This document shows, in pieces, positions 25,241-34,009 of a stretch of DNA of 52,208 bases (position 1 is its first letter; every line of letters starts with the position of its first letter). The translations under genes and the position numbers were made by a program. The notes under the pieces were generated by a model. The model was not told the DNA's origin. It searched no databases and worked only from the letters and a program-made list of their open reading frames with translations. This DNA comes from Gammaproteobacteria bacterium (GTDB lineage Bacteria > Pseudomonadota > Gammaproteobacteria > 21-64-14), in NCBI GenBank assembly GCA_027013145.1, contig JALUXX010000042.1, positions 1 to 52,208 on the forward strand. The letters are read 5' to 3'.

Positions 25241-26659
25241 CTACGATCCGCCGACGCCGAGACCGTCCGCAGCGTCGGCGAGTACCCGCGCGACGCAGCC
25301 GGTGACCCTGCGCGCCGTTGGCAGGTGCAGGAACTCGTTCGGCCCGTGCGCGTTCGCCTGCGGGCCGAGGACCCCGGTGACGAGGAACTGGGCCGCGGGG
25401 AAGCGTGCCCCGAGCATCGCCATGAACGGGATCGTCCCCCCCTCCCCCATGAACTGCGCCGGGCGCCCGAACCACTCCCGCGAGGCCCGATCGAGCGATC
25501 CGGCCAGCCACGGCCGCAGCTCCGGCGCCTCCCAACCCTGCGCGCCCCAATCCGGGTCGAACCGGACCCGCGCCCCGGGCGGCGGATCGCGCTCCAGCAG
25601 GTCCTTGAGCGCGCCCGCCGCCGCCCGCACGTCGGCGGTCGGAGGCAACCGCAGCGAGAGCTTCAACGCCGTGTACGGCCGCAGCACGTTGCCGGCCCGC
25701 GCCACCGGCGGCAGCCCGTCGGCCCCGACGACCGCCAGCGCCGGCCGCCAGGTACGATCGAGGATCACTTCGGCGGGATCGCGCGCCGGTATCGGGCCCG
25801 CCCATGGGAAGCGGGCGGCCGCTCCGGCACCGAGCACCTGCGCGGCCGCGCGCGCCTGCGCCACCCTCGGCGCCGGGATGCCGGCGTGGAATACCTCGGG
25901 ATACAGAGTCCCGTCGGCCGGGGACTCCAGGCGCGAGAGGAGCGCACGCGCGATGCGGAAGCTGCACGGCACCACGCCGCCGGCGTCTCCGGAGTGCACG
26001 CCTTCGGTCAGGACCTCCACGGTCAGCACGCCGCCCACCAGTCCGCGCAGCGAGGTGGTGCACCACAGTCGCTCGTAGTCGCCGCAGCCCGAATCCAGAC
26101 ACACGACCAGATCGGGCGTACCGATGCGCGCCCCCAAGGCCTCCAGGTACGCCGGCAGGTCGGGGCTGCCGCTCTCCTCGGAGCACTCGATCAGCACCAC
26201 GCAGCGCCCGTGCCGAACGCCCTGAGCCTGCAGCGCCGCCACCGCCGTCAGCGCGGCGAACACCGCGTACCCGTCGTCGGCCGCCCCGCGCCCGTAGAGC
26301 CGCTCGCCGTCGAGCACCGGTGTCCACGGGCCGAGCCCGTCGCGCCAGCCCGTCATCGCGGGCTGCTTGTCGAGATGGCCGTAGAGCAGGGTCGTGAACC
26401 GCGGATCGCCGTCGATCGTGAGAAGCAGCGTCGGCGTGCGCCCGGGCAGGCGGTGGACCTCGACGGTCAGCCCGCGGACCGGCTGCGCACGGCACCACGC
26501 CTGCGCCAGCTCCACGGCGCGTTCCATCTCGCCGCGTGCGCGCCAGTCGGCATCGAAGGCCGGGGATTCGTTCGGAATGCGGACGTAGTCAATCAGCCGC
26601 GGGACGATCGACTCGTCCCACATCCGTTCGATGAAGGTCTTGGCCGCGTCCGTGTCCAT
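25241..26659 (-). CDS. M20 family metallopeptidase (dipeptidase-like)
   Basis: A 472-residue cytoplasmic zinc peptidase of the M20 family, of the larger CNDP/ArgE-like branch. The metal ligands can be followed in order: His in LLYGHLDKQPAM, Asp in LYGRGAADDGYAVF, the Glu pair in LIECSEESGSPDLP, Asp in VVCLDSGCGDYE and the late His in NAHGPNEFLHLPTA. The dimerisation domain lies roughly at residues 205-360. ATG 26659 is used; ATG 26671 four codons earlier is equally possible and neither has a strong ribosome site. It is divergent from the HAF-repeat PEP-CTERM gene. The substrate is probably a short peptide, but this is not visible. Confidence 0.88.
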   Translation of the reverse strand: MDTDAAKTFIERMWDESIVPRLIDYVRIPNESPAFDADWRARGEMERAVELAQAWCRAQPVRGLTVEVHRLPGRTPTLLLTIDGDPRFTTLLYGHLDKQPAMTGWRDGLGPWTPVLDGERLYGRGAADDGYAVFAALTAVAALQAQGVRHGRCVVLIECSEESGSPDLPAYLEALGARIGTPDLVVCLDSGCGDYERLWCTTSLRGLVGGVLTVEVLTEGVHSGDAGGVVPCSFRIARALLSRLESPADGTLYPEVFHAGIPAPRVAQARAAAQVLGAGAAARFPWAGPIPARDPAEVILDRTWRPALAVVGADGLPPVARAGNVLRPYTALKLSLRLPPTADVRAAAGALKDLLERDPPPGARVRFDPDWGAQGWEAPELRPWLAGSLDRASREWFGRPAQFMGEGGTIPFMAMLGARFPAAQFLVTGVLGPQANAHGPNEFLHLPTARRVTGCVARVLADAADGLGVGGS

Positions 26660-27058
26660 CGTCCAAACCATGCGACCGGTCGCGAGCAACGGCATACGTC
26701 GCCGGCGGAACTACGCGCGGCCCGATAGCCGCCGATACGCCGCGAACGAACCCCGTTTCGCGCCCATCCAACTTGACCGTCGCCCATTCTATCACCTACT
26801 ATTTACAGTGCTTGGGGAGCCCGCGGGGCATCCGGCGGACCACGAACAACAACGCCGGAAAGATCCTCCTTTACGCACCATTTCGCCCGAAGGAACGAGC
26901 GGCAGCCGCCCGGCGCGCGAGCGCACGGTGGAGCACGGCGCGTGCGGCGGTGACGCCGGCGATCGGAGCGACGGGCCCGCCACGGAGCACGGGCGGACGC
27001 CTTCACGGAGGGACCCCTGTTTCGATTTCGAGTCTGCAACCCGGGGGGCGACGCCGCC
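26660..27058. other. Divergent intergenic region before the HAF-repeat PEP-CTERM gene
   Basis: About 400 bases without a convincing gene. It contains a possible sigma-70 promoter at 26773-26802. At 26801-26810 the sequence atttacagtg repeats the right half of the dyad found upstream of the other PEP-CTERM gene (23686-23693), and both are followed by a G-rich stretch. No -24/-12 sigma-54 pattern was found here. Confidence 0.6.
26773..26802 (+). promoter_or_regulatory. Possible sigma-70 promoter
   Basis: TTGACC and TACTAT with an 18-base spacer. The predicted leader before ATG 27059 would be about 250 bases, which is long, so confidence is low. Confidence 0.3.
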
Positions 27059-28081
27059 ATGAACGACGCCATGCACCGAATGATCCGAACGGCCGCCGTA
27101 CTGCTGTGCGGCACGACCCTTGCGACCGCCTCCTTCGGGGCCGCGGCCGCGATGTACACCTTCCAGACGATCGACGCACCCTTCGCCGGCGCCGCCAATT
27201 CAGGCGCGGCCGGTATCAACAACAACGGACAGATCGTCGGCTTCTATTACGACAGCTCGAGCGAACACGGCTTTCTCTACGACCACGGCACGTTCACGTC
27301 GATCGACGATCCCAGTTCACTCCCGCCGCCCGGCAGCAGCAGCGGCGGCTTCACCGACACGCGCGCCTATGGCATCAACGACGCCGGCCAGATCGTCGGG
27401 CACTACTACGATTACGGCGGAACCGGGCGCCACGGCTTCATCCGCGATCCGTCCGGTTCAAGCTGGACGACCCTCGGCTATCCGGGCGCCCAATACACCT
27501 TCGCGCGCGGAATCAACGGTACCGGGAGCACGGTCGTCGGCTATTACCAGACCGACCCCGGCTCCGGTTCTCCAAACCTTGCGTTCCGCTACGATGTCGG
27601 CACAAACACCTATACGACGCTGAACCTCCCGATCGGTTCGAAGGGAGCCAGCTACGCATGGGGCGTAAACAAGTCGGGGACGATCGTCGGTTACTACAAC
27701 GACAGCCTCAGCAACAAGTTCGGCTTCTTCGGCAACGGTTCCACGTATACTACCGTGAACTACCCCGGAACGAGCGGCGTCACCGATCTGCGTGGGATCA
27801 ACGATTTGGGCTGGATGGTAGGCAACTACGATTCAGTGTCGGGCCGAAAAGCCTTCGTCTCTGACGGGACCAGGTTCATTCAACTGGGGGCCCCGACGGG
27901 AGCCCGCAAACTGACCGCCCTCAACATCAACGACGCGGGCCAGGTCGTCGGGTATTACGACGATGCTACTGGCAGGCACGGCTTCCTGGCCACGCCGGTC
28001 CCGCTTCCGGGAGCGGCACTGCTGATGGGGTCGGGGCTGCTCGCGCTCATCGGCGCCGCCCGGCGCCGCAGCCGGGGCTGA
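27059..28081 (+). CDS. PEP-CTERM protein built of HAF-type repeats
   Basis: A 340-residue exported protein. Residues 1-31 form a signal peptide (core TAAVLLCGTTLATASFGAAA). Six related units follow, each with a Gly/Asn-Ile/Val-Asn, Gly, Val-Gly, Tyr pattern: GINNNGQIVGFYYD, GINDAGQIVGHYYD, GINGTGSTVVGYYQ, GVNKSGTIVGYYND, GINDLGWMVGNYDS and NINDAGQVVGYYDD. These are HAF-type extracellular repeats and probably fold as a beta-propeller. The sorting signal VPLPGAALLMGSGLLALIG followed by AARRRSRG ends the protein, so it should be processed by XrtA. ATG 27059 is used; Met5 and Met8 are possible alternatives. A matrix or surface role is likely. Confidence 0.9.
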   Translation: MNDAMHRMIRTAAVLLCGTTLATASFGAAAAMYTFQTIDAPFAGAANSGAAGINNNGQIVGFYYDSSSEHGFLYDHGTFTSIDDPSSLPPPGSSSGGFTDTRAYGINDAGQIVGHYYDYGGTGRHGFIRDPSGSSWTTLGYPGAQYTFARGINGTGSTVVGYYQTDPGSGSPNLAFRYDVGTNTYTTLNLPIGSKGASYAWGVNKSGTIVGYYNDSLSNKFGFFGNGSTYTTVNYPGTSGVTDLRGINDLGWMVGNYDSVSGRKAFVSDGTRFIQLGAPTGARKLTALNINDAGQVVGYYDDATGRHGFLATPVPLPGAALLMGSGLLALIGAARRRSRG

Positions 28082-28150
28082 GCGCCGACGCGCAACGCCC
28101 CGGCACCTCGGCGGACCGGTCGGGCGATCCGGCCCCCGTCCCGCCGCGAC

Positions 28151-28360
28151 TCAGACCTCCGGGTATTCGGTGAACACGTCCCGCAGGTAGTACCGCAGCC
28201 GTTTGGCCTCCTGCATCTCCTCCAGGCGGCGGCGCGCGGCGAGCCGGCGCAACATCTGCTCCTCGCTCTCGCGCGGGCGGCGCCGCGCGCGGCGCCGGGG
28301 CTCGCGCTCCGGCGCGTAATCGTCCTCGAAACACAGTTCATCCCGGTCGCGTCTGCCCAT
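28151..28360 (-). CDS. PA3496-family small protein
   Basis: A 69-residue, highly charged protein with no membrane segment. It has the pattern of the PA3496 family (putative envelope integrity proteins of gammaproteobacteria): an acidic N-terminal patch (DELCFEDDYAPE), a run of Arg, then a helical Arg/Glu-rich segment RRLAARRRLEEMQEAKRLRY ending in an acidic tail. ATG 28360 has a strong AGAGGAG ribosome site eight bases upstream, which supports this short frame over the longer one reaching 28768. The function is unknown. Confidence 0.72.
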   Translation of the reverse strand: MGRRDRDELCFEDDYAPEREPRRRARRRPRESEEQMLRRLAARRRLEEMQEAKRLRYYLRDVFTEYPEV

Positions 28361-28619
28361 GGCGTGCACTCCTCTGACGGTTGGCACGAATCGGATCCCG
28401 TTCGGATCCGCGGCGGACTCCCCGCTACCCCGGGTATCGGCGCCGCCGGGGCCGATCTTGAAGCCCGATCTCCGGCGCCCCGGTCCGTACCCGCGTCCGG
28501 ATCCGCAACCCCGGCCGCCCCGCGGGACACACCGCGACCGCCCGCGCACCCGGTTTGACCGCCGGAGCCCGCCCCGGCAGACTGGGACTTGAAGCAGGGA
28601 CTCGCGAGGGGGGACCGCG

Positions 28620-29630
28620 ATGGCCGCGACGGTACGGATCCTGTCGATCGACGGCGGCGGCATCCGCGGCCTCATCCCGGCGGCGGTTCTCGCCTGGCTC
28701 GAGGCCCGCACCGGGCGCCCGATCTGCGAGTCCTTCCATCTGATCGCCGGCACGTCCACCGGGGGCATCCTCGCCGCGGGCCTGTGCGCCCCCCGCGCCG
28801 GCGGGGGTCCGCGCTACGGGGCGCGGGATCTGGTGCGCTTCTATCGCGAAGAGGGCCCGCGCATCTTCCACCGCAGCCTGTGGCACGGGGTCGCCTCGCT
28901 CGGCGGGACCGTCGACGAGAAATATCCGGCCGATGCACTGGAGAAGACGCTCCGGCGCCTGCTCGGGGATCTCACGCTGTCGCAGGCGCGCGCGGAGTTG
29001 CTCGTCACCAGCTATGACATCGAGCGGCGCAACCCGTATTTTTTCAAAAGCTGGAAGGCGCGCGGAGAGCGGCTGCGCGCGGGCGAGCGCGCCGCCCAGC
29101 GGGAGTTCCGCCTGCGCGACGTCGCGCGCGCGACCTCCGCGGCGCCGACCTACTTCGAACCCGCGCGCGTGAACAACGCCGCCGGCGAGCCCTTCGCGCT
29201 GATCGACGGCGGCGTATTCGCGAACAACCCCGCCATGTGCGCGGTCGCCTCGGCGCGCGTGCTCTTCCCCCGCGCGCGCCGCTACCTGATCGTCTCCCTC
29301 GGCACCGGACAGGCCGAGCGACCGATCCCCTATGACGAGGCGCGCGACTGGGGGCTCGTGGGCTGGGCGCGGCCGATCCTGAGCGTCATCTTCGACGGCG
29401 TCTGCGACACCGTCGACTACCAGTTGATGCAGGAATTTCCGCGCGGCTACCACCGCTTCCAGACCGACCTCGGACCCGGGACGAACGACGACCTCGACGA
29501 CACCCGCCCGGAGAACCTCGACCGCCTGCAGGCGCGCGCCGACGCGCTGATCCGCGCGCGCGGCGATGAGCTACGCCGCCTGGCCCGGCGCCTCGCGACG
29601 GCGCCCGCCCCACGATCCGACCTCCAGTGA
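28620..29630 (+). CDS. Patatin-like phospholipase
   Basis: A 336-residue cytoplasmic patatin-like lipid acyl hydrolase. The oxyanion loop DGGGIRG is at residues 11-17, the nucleophile elbow GTSTG has Ser46, and the catalytic Asp196 lies in LIDGGVFANNPA, so the Ser-Asp dyad is complete. The N-terminal ILSIDGGGIRGLIPA resembles the bacterial CapV/patatin group more than the secreted ExoU type. ATG 28620 follows a G-rich ribosome site. No nucleotide cyclase or other defence gene is nearby, so a CBASS role has no support here. It is more likely a lipid-remodelling enzyme. Confidence 0.88.
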   Translation: MAATVRILSIDGGGIRGLIPAAVLAWLEARTGRPICESFHLIAGTSTGGILAAGLCAPRAGGGPRYGARDLVRFYREEGPRIFHRSLWHGVASLGGTVDEKYPADALEKTLRRLLGDLTLSQARAELLVTSYDIERRNPYFFKSWKARGERLRAGERAAQREFRLRDVARATSAAPTYFEPARVNNAAGEPFALIDGGVFANNPAMCAVASARVLFPRARRYLIVSLGTGQAERPIPYDEARDWGLVGWARPILSVIFDGVCDTVDYQLMQEFPRGYHRFQTDLGPGTNDDLDDTRPENLDRLQARADALIRARGDELRRLARRLATAPAPRSDLQ

Positions 29631-29783
29631 CCCCGCGGGGGTCGCCGCGGCGATTCCCGTACTGCCCGCGGCGTTGAACCCCGCCCCGCGCGCCCCCAAG
29701 CGAAACGATCACAGGCCGCCGCCGGCCCGGCCACCCGATGGCGCGGGGCGCGGCCCGGCGCGGGCGGCGGCGAGGAGGTGGCC

Positions 29784-30290
29784 ATGTACCGCAGACTGTA
29801 TTTCCTGTTCTCCGAGCGCCGCGATGTGGAGCGGATCGTCGCGGAACTGGCCAGGCGCGGAGTCCCGCGCGGGCGTCTCCATACGCTGGCACGCGACGGT
29901 ACCGATACGGCGGGGTTGCCCGGGGCCACGCCGCGCCAGCGTCGCGACGCGGGGTGGCGCCTGGAACAGGCGCTGTGGAACGCGAACCTGGGACTCTTCG
30001 CCGTGGCCCTGCTCGGCCTGGCAGCCGCGCTCTGGGCGGGGACACAGGCGTGGGCGGCGGTGGCCCTGGGCGTCCTGGTCGCGAGTTTCGTCGCCGGGGC
30101 GGCGTTCGCGCTGCGCGTGCCCGACACGCACCTGGAGGAATTCCGCGAGGCGCTCCGCCACGGGGACATCCTGCTCATGGTGGACGTGCCCGCCCGGCGG
30201 GTCGCCGAGATCGAGGACTTCGTCCATCGCCGCCACCCCGAGGCGGTGGTCGGCGGCGTGGGCTGGACCCTCAATCGCTTCGGGATCTGA
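29784..30290 (+). CDS. Small inner-membrane protein of unknown function
   Basis: A 168-residue protein I do not recognise with certainty. The N-terminal ~60 residues are soluble, with a ferredoxin-like alpha/beta pattern (RRLYFLFSERRDVERIVAEL). Two adjacent helices (~77-94 and ~98-116) form a hairpin. The C-terminal ~55 residues are again soluble, with ILLMVDVPARRVAEIEDFVH. The layout resembles DUF1269-like or general-stress membrane proteins. ATG 29784 lies six bases after AGGAGG; GTG 29778 is a weaker alternative. It stands alone between the patatin gene and a REP-like repeat. Confidence 0.7.
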   Translation: MYRRLYFLFSERRDVERIVAELARRGVPRGRLHTLARDGTDTAGLPGATPRQRRDAGWRLEQALWNANLGLFAVALLGLAAALWAGTQAWAAVALGVLVASFVAGAAFALRVPDTHLEEFREALRHGDILLMVDVPARRVAEIEDFVHRRHPEAVVGGVGWTLNRFGI

Positions 30291-30353
30291 TTGACGCAGA
30301 GTATCCTTTAGAATCCATATATTGGACTTCCGTAAACGGTTGGCGGCCGTCCC

Positions 30354-30446
30354 GTGACCCGGATGCGGGCCGCAGGCCGGAATCCGGGGATCACGATGGC
30401 ACGGGGAGTCCGATCCCCGGATTCCGCTTCGCTGCATCCGGGCTAC
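30354..30446. repeat. REP-like palindromic element, copy 1
   Basis: A 93-base imperfect palindrome with gtgacccggatgcgg at one end and gcatccgggctac at the other, and aatccgggga/tccccggatt in the middle. It shares both ends with the element at 42478-42572. Such elements are intergenic, as here, between 30290 and 30611; the rest of that gap contains no other recognisable feature. Confidence 0.75.
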
Positions 30447-30610
30447 GGGCGGGCCGGGCGGGGAGGGGGTGCGCGGTTCGCAGCGGGCATCCGCCTCGGG
30501 TAAAGTAGAAGCCGGAAGCGACGCACCGCCGCGGGGCAGGGACGGCGGATGGCGCACCCCCGAGGGGATGCCTTCAGGCGACCCGCGCCGGAGCCGACGG
30601 AGCCACACCC

Positions 30611-31720
30611 ATGCGCAACTTCACCTGCCGGTGCGGCAACACCGTCTACTTCGAGAGCACCCGCTGTCTCCGATGCGGGCGCCGGCTCGGCTACCTCCCC
30701 GAACACGGCGTCGTCAGCGCGCTGGAACCGACCGACGACGGGACCTGGCGCGCGCTGCATGCGGCCGCGGGCGACACGACCTACCGCCCCTGCCGCAACT
30801 ACGATCAGGAAAACGTCTGCAACTGGATGATCCCCGCCGGCGACGGTCATGCGTTCTGCCGCGCGTGCCGCCTCGACGACACGATCCCCGACCTCTCGCA
30901 GCCGCGCAACGGGCTGCTCTGGTACCGCATCGAGGCGGCCAAGCGGCGGCTGCTCTACACCCTGGACCGCCTCGGGCTGCCGGTGCGCGGCCGCGAGGAG
31001 GACCCGGAGGGCGGGCTGGCCTTCGCCTTCCTCGCCGACGAACAGCCCGGCGCCGAATTCTCCGACGACCTCGGCGCCTACCGCCGGGTGATGACCGGCC
31101 ACCGCGGCGGACTGATCACCATCAACCTCGCCGAGGCCGATCCCAGCAGCCGCGAGCGCATGCGCGAGCGCATGAACGAGTTCTACCGCACCCTTCTGGG
31201 CCATTTCCGCCACGAGAGCGGACACTACTACTGGGACCGACTGATCCGGAGCACGCCGTGGCTCGAGGAGTTCCGCGCGCGCTTCGGCGACGAGCGCGCC
31301 GATTACGAGGCCGCGCTCGCGCACCACTACGCGAACGGCCCGCCCGCCGACTGGCGCATGCACTACGTAAGCGCCTATGCCGCCTGCCATCCGTGGGAGG
31401 ACTGGGCGGAGACCTGGGCCCACTACCTGCACATGACCGACACCCTGGAGACGGCCGCGGACCACGGCTTCGCCATCGAGGGCCGCGAACTGACCCTGCC
31501 GGGTCCGGCCGCGGGCCCCGACGCCCCCACGCAGCAGTACGCCGCCGGGCCCGGCGCCGATTTCGACACCCTGTTGCGCGACTGGGTCCGCCTGACCCTC
31601 GCGCTCAACGACCTCAACCGCAGCATGGGCCTTCCGGACGTCTACCCCTTCGTCCTGTCCGGACCGGCGACGGAAAAGCTGCGCTTCGTGCACCGCGTGG
31701 TCCGCACTGCGGCGCATTGA
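30611..31720 (+). CDS. Putative zinc-binding metallopeptidase with zinc ribbon
   Basis: A 369-residue protein of the Peptidase_Mx (DUF2248) type. The N-terminal zinc ribbon has Cys6, Cys8, Cys19 and Cys22 (CRCGN...CLRCG). A second Cys group at ~60-95 (CRNYDQENVCNW, AFCRACRLDD) may bind another zinc. The protease motif is HESGH (201-205), in GHFRHESGHYYWD, a gluzincin-like HExxH variant with Ser/Gly. The later WEDWAETWAHYLHM may supply the third ligand. It converges on the Anbu gene with a 10-base gap, and families of this type are often found near Anbu clusters. A role in cleaving or trimming the peptide made or cut by that cluster is inference. Confidence 0.85.
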   Translation: MRNFTCRCGNTVYFESTRCLRCGRRLGYLPEHGVVSALEPTDDGTWRALHAAAGDTTYRPCRNYDQENVCNWMIPAGDGHAFCRACRLDDTIPDLSQPRNGLLWYRIEAAKRRLLYTLDRLGLPVRGREEDPEGGLAFAFLADEQPGAEFSDDLGAYRRVMTGHRGGLITINLAEADPSSRERMRERMNEFYRTLLGHFRHESGHYYWDRLIRSTPWLEEFRARFGDERADYEAALAHHYANGPPADWRMHYVSAYAACHPWEDWAETWAHYLHMTDTLETAADHGFAIEGRELTLPGPAAGPDAPTQQYAAGPGADFDTLLRDWVRLTLALNDLNRSMGLPDVYPFVLSGPATEKLRFVHRVVRTAAH

Positions 31721-31730
31721 CGCGCCTGCC

Positions 31731-32465
31731 TCACTCCCAGTCGAAACGCGGCAGCCGTTCGAAGGCGCGCCGCAAGCCCTCGTTCCAGCGCTTGCCGATA
31801 GTGACGTAGAGCGGGGACTGTAACCCGAGATTCAGATAGTGGCCGATGCGCTGCTCGTCGCGCCGGTAGATGGCGAGTTCGAACGGCGGCCCAACGGAGA
31901 TGTTGCTGCGCGTCGTCGAATCGAGCGACACCAGGGCGCAGCGCGCGGCATCCTCGAGGGCGGTCGCGGGGGTCACGATCCGGTCGAGGATCGGCTTGCC
32001 GTACTTGGTCTCGCCGATCTGCAGATAGGGCGTCTCGGCGCTGGCGCTGATGTAGTTGCCCTCGGCGTAGATCATATACACGTCGGGGTTCTGGCCCGGG
32101 AGCTGGCCGCCGAGGATGAAGGTGGCCGCGACCTCCGCGCCGCTGCATTTGAGTGCATCGGCGTAGCGGTCCTGCACGCGCCGGCTGATATCGCCCACGT
32201 ACTGGGCGGCGTCGAACAGGTGCTGCACGCGGTCGAGGCGGACCTCGCAGTCGGGGTCGTCGAGGTCGCGCTGCAACTGGTTGACCACGGCCTGCGAGGT
32301 CGCCAGATTGCCCGCGGTGAGCAGCACGAACACCGGCCCTTCCGGGCGCGGCGTGAAAACATGCATCTTGCTGTAGACGCTGACGTGGTCCACGCCCGCG
32401 TTGCTGCGCGAATCGGAGGCGAAGACGAGACCGTCGTTCACCTTGATCGCCACTCCGTAGGTCAT
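31731..32465 (-). CDS. Anbu proteasome-type protease
   Basis: A 244-residue Ntn-hydrolase of the Anbu (ancestral beta subunit) family. It starts MTYGVAIKVNDGLVFASDSR, in which Thr2 would become the N-terminal nucleophile after Met removal, and the downstream Asp/Lys region fits the proteasome fold. Other family features are VYSKMHVFTPRPEGPVFVLL, TAGNLATSQAVV and the late ALVSLDSTTRSNISVGPPFE. Anbu forms large homo-oligomeric rings and is usually encoded with ATP-grasp, alpha-E and transglutaminase genes. Here the first two are divergent from it across an 87-base gap and the third is not present. ATG 32465 is fixed by Thr2. Confidence 0.93.
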   Translation of the reverse strand: MTYGVAIKVNDGLVFASDSRSNAGVDHVSVYSKMHVFTPRPEGPVFVLLTAGNLATSQAVVNQLQRDLDDPDCEVRLDRVQHLFDAAQYVGDISRRVQDRYADALKCSGAEVAATFILGGQLPGQNPDVYMIYAEGNYISASAETPYLQIGETKYGKPILDRIVTPATALEDAARCALVSLDSTTRSNISVGPPFELAIYRRDEQRIGHYLNLGLQSPLYVTIGKRWNEGLRRAFERLPRFDWE

Positions 32466-32552
32466 CGCTGCCCCCGATCCCGGCGCCGCGGCCCTTGTGT
32501 ACGGGCCGCCTACCTGTTAGCGTTGATGCATCCGTTGCGAATCCCGAATCCG

Positions 32553-34007
32553 ATGCCCATCCGTTGGCGCGACTACAAGGTCCGCGGTCTCTACGACGAA
32601 CTGATGCGCGGCGGCGCCCGCCCGCGCGACGCCGCCCGCCCCCTGTGCCGTTACCTCGCCTCCCTCAGCGACGAGGAACTCCGGGCGCGCAAGGCGGCCG
32701 CGGAACTCGCCATCCAGGTCGGCGGCATCACCTTCACCGTGTACTCGGAGGAAGGCGGTTCGATCGACCGCGCCTGGCCGTTCGACATTATCCCGCGAAT
32801 CATCCCCAAAGACGAGTGGGACCGGATCGACGCCGGGCTGCGCCAGCGGGTGCAGGCGCTCAACCTGTTCATCGACGACCTCTATCACGACCAGCGCATC
32901 GTCAAAGACGGCGTGCTGCCGGTCGATCTGCTGGCCAAGTCGAAGAACTTCCGCAGCGAGTGCGTCGGGGTGGACCCGCCGCTCGGCGTCTGGGCGCACA
33001 TCTGCGGCTCGGACCTGGTGCGGGACAAAGACGGGACCGTCTACGTCCTCGAGGACAACCTGCGTGTGCCCTCCGGCGTCTCCTACATGCTCGAGAACCG
33101 CCAGATCATGAAGCGGGTGTTCCCCGAGCTTTTCGAGGAGTCGGCCATCCTCCCCGTGGACGACTACGCCTCCCAGCTCTACGACTGCCTCGCCTCGCTC
33201 TCGCCCCGGCCCATGGAGCGCCCCGAGGTGGTGGTGCTCACCCCCGGCATCTACAACTCCGCCTATTTCGAGCACGCCTACCTCGCGCAGCAGATGGGCG
33301 CGGAACTGGTCGAAGGGTCGGACCTCGTCGTGGGCGACGACGACTGCGTGTACATGCGCGCGGTCGAGGGTCTCACCCGGGTCGACGTGATCTACCGGCG
33401 CATCGACGACCTGTTCATGGACCCGGAGGCCTTCCGCCCCGACTCCATGATCGGCGTCCCCGGCCTCCTGCGCGCCTGGAAGGCGGGCAACGTGGCGCTC
33501 GCCAACGCGCCCGGTGCCGGGGTCGCAGACGACAAGGTGATCTACTCCTATGTACCGAAGATCATCCGCTACTATCTCGACCAGGACCCGATCGTACCGA
33601 ACGTACCGACCTACCTCTGCGTCGATCGCAAGGAGCGCGACTTCGTCCTGAAGAATCTGGACAAGCTGGTGGTGAAACCGGCCAACGAATCCGGGGGCTA
33701 CGGGATGCTCATCGGTCCGCAGGCGAGCCGTGCCGAGCGCGCGCGCTTCGCGCGCCGGATCCGCAAGGATCCGCGCAACTACATCGCCCAGCCCCTGCTC
33801 ACGCTCTCGACCGCGCCCACGCTGGTCGACAACCACGCCGAGCCGCGCCACCTCGATCTGCGCCCGTTCATCCTCTCCGGGGCCGAAATGTACGTGACCA
33901 CCGGCGGCCTCACCCGTGTGGCCTTGCGCAAGGGCTCCACCGTCGTCAACTCCTCCCAGGGGGGCGGCAGCAAGGACACCTGGATCCTCGATCCGGAGGG
34001 GCGCTGA
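32553..34007 (+). CDS. Circularly permuted type 2 ATP-grasp protein
   Basis: A 484-residue peptide-ligase-like protein (CP_ATPgrasp_2, formerly DUF404/407). Typical segments are the start MPIRWRDYKVRGLYDELM, then VYVLEDNLRVPSGVSYMLEN and VVKPANESGGYGMLIGPQAS, which bind nucleotide. The late RHLDLRPFILSGAEMYVTTG and STVVNSSQGGGSKDTWIL complete the permuted fold. The family is thought to add amino acids to a peptide or protein. ATG 32553 gives the family's usual opening; ATG 32526 would add nine residues and neither has a clear ribosome site. Two bases separate it from the alpha-E gene. Confidence 0.92.
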   Translation: MPIRWRDYKVRGLYDELMRGGARPRDAARPLCRYLASLSDEELRARKAAAELAIQVGGITFTVYSEEGGSIDRAWPFDIIPRIIPKDEWDRIDAGLRQRVQALNLFIDDLYHDQRIVKDGVLPVDLLAKSKNFRSECVGVDPPLGVWAHICGSDLVRDKDGTVYVLEDNLRVPSGVSYMLENRQIMKRVFPELFEESAILPVDDYASQLYDCLASLSPRPMERPEVVVLTPGIYNSAYFEHAYLAQQMGAELVEGSDLVVGDDDCVYMRAVEGLTRVDVIYRRIDDLFMDPEAFRPDSMIGVPGLLRAWKAGNVALANAPGAGVADDKVIYSYVPKIIRYYLDQDPIVPNVPTYLCVDRKERDFVLKNLDKLVVKPANESGGYGMLIGPQASRAERARFARRIRKDPRNYIAQPLLTLSTAPTLVDNHAEPRHLDLRPFILSGAEMYVTTGGLTRVALRKGSTVVNSSQGGGSKDTWILDPEGR

Positions 34008-34009
34008 TC

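Noticed and set aside
28370-28395. TGGCACGAATCGGATC as a third sigma-54 promoter
   Set aside because: The GG doublet matches but TTGC is missing at the -12 position, and no plus-strand gene starts at a suitable distance.
28620-29630. A CBASS defence system around the patatin gene
   Set aside because: No CD-NTase, Cap2/Cap3-like or other defence gene is present within the window.
31839-32552. N-terminal extension of the ATP-grasp gene back to 31839
   Set aside because: It would overlap the whole Anbu gene on the other strand and its translation shows no homology; the family's normal opening starts at 32553.
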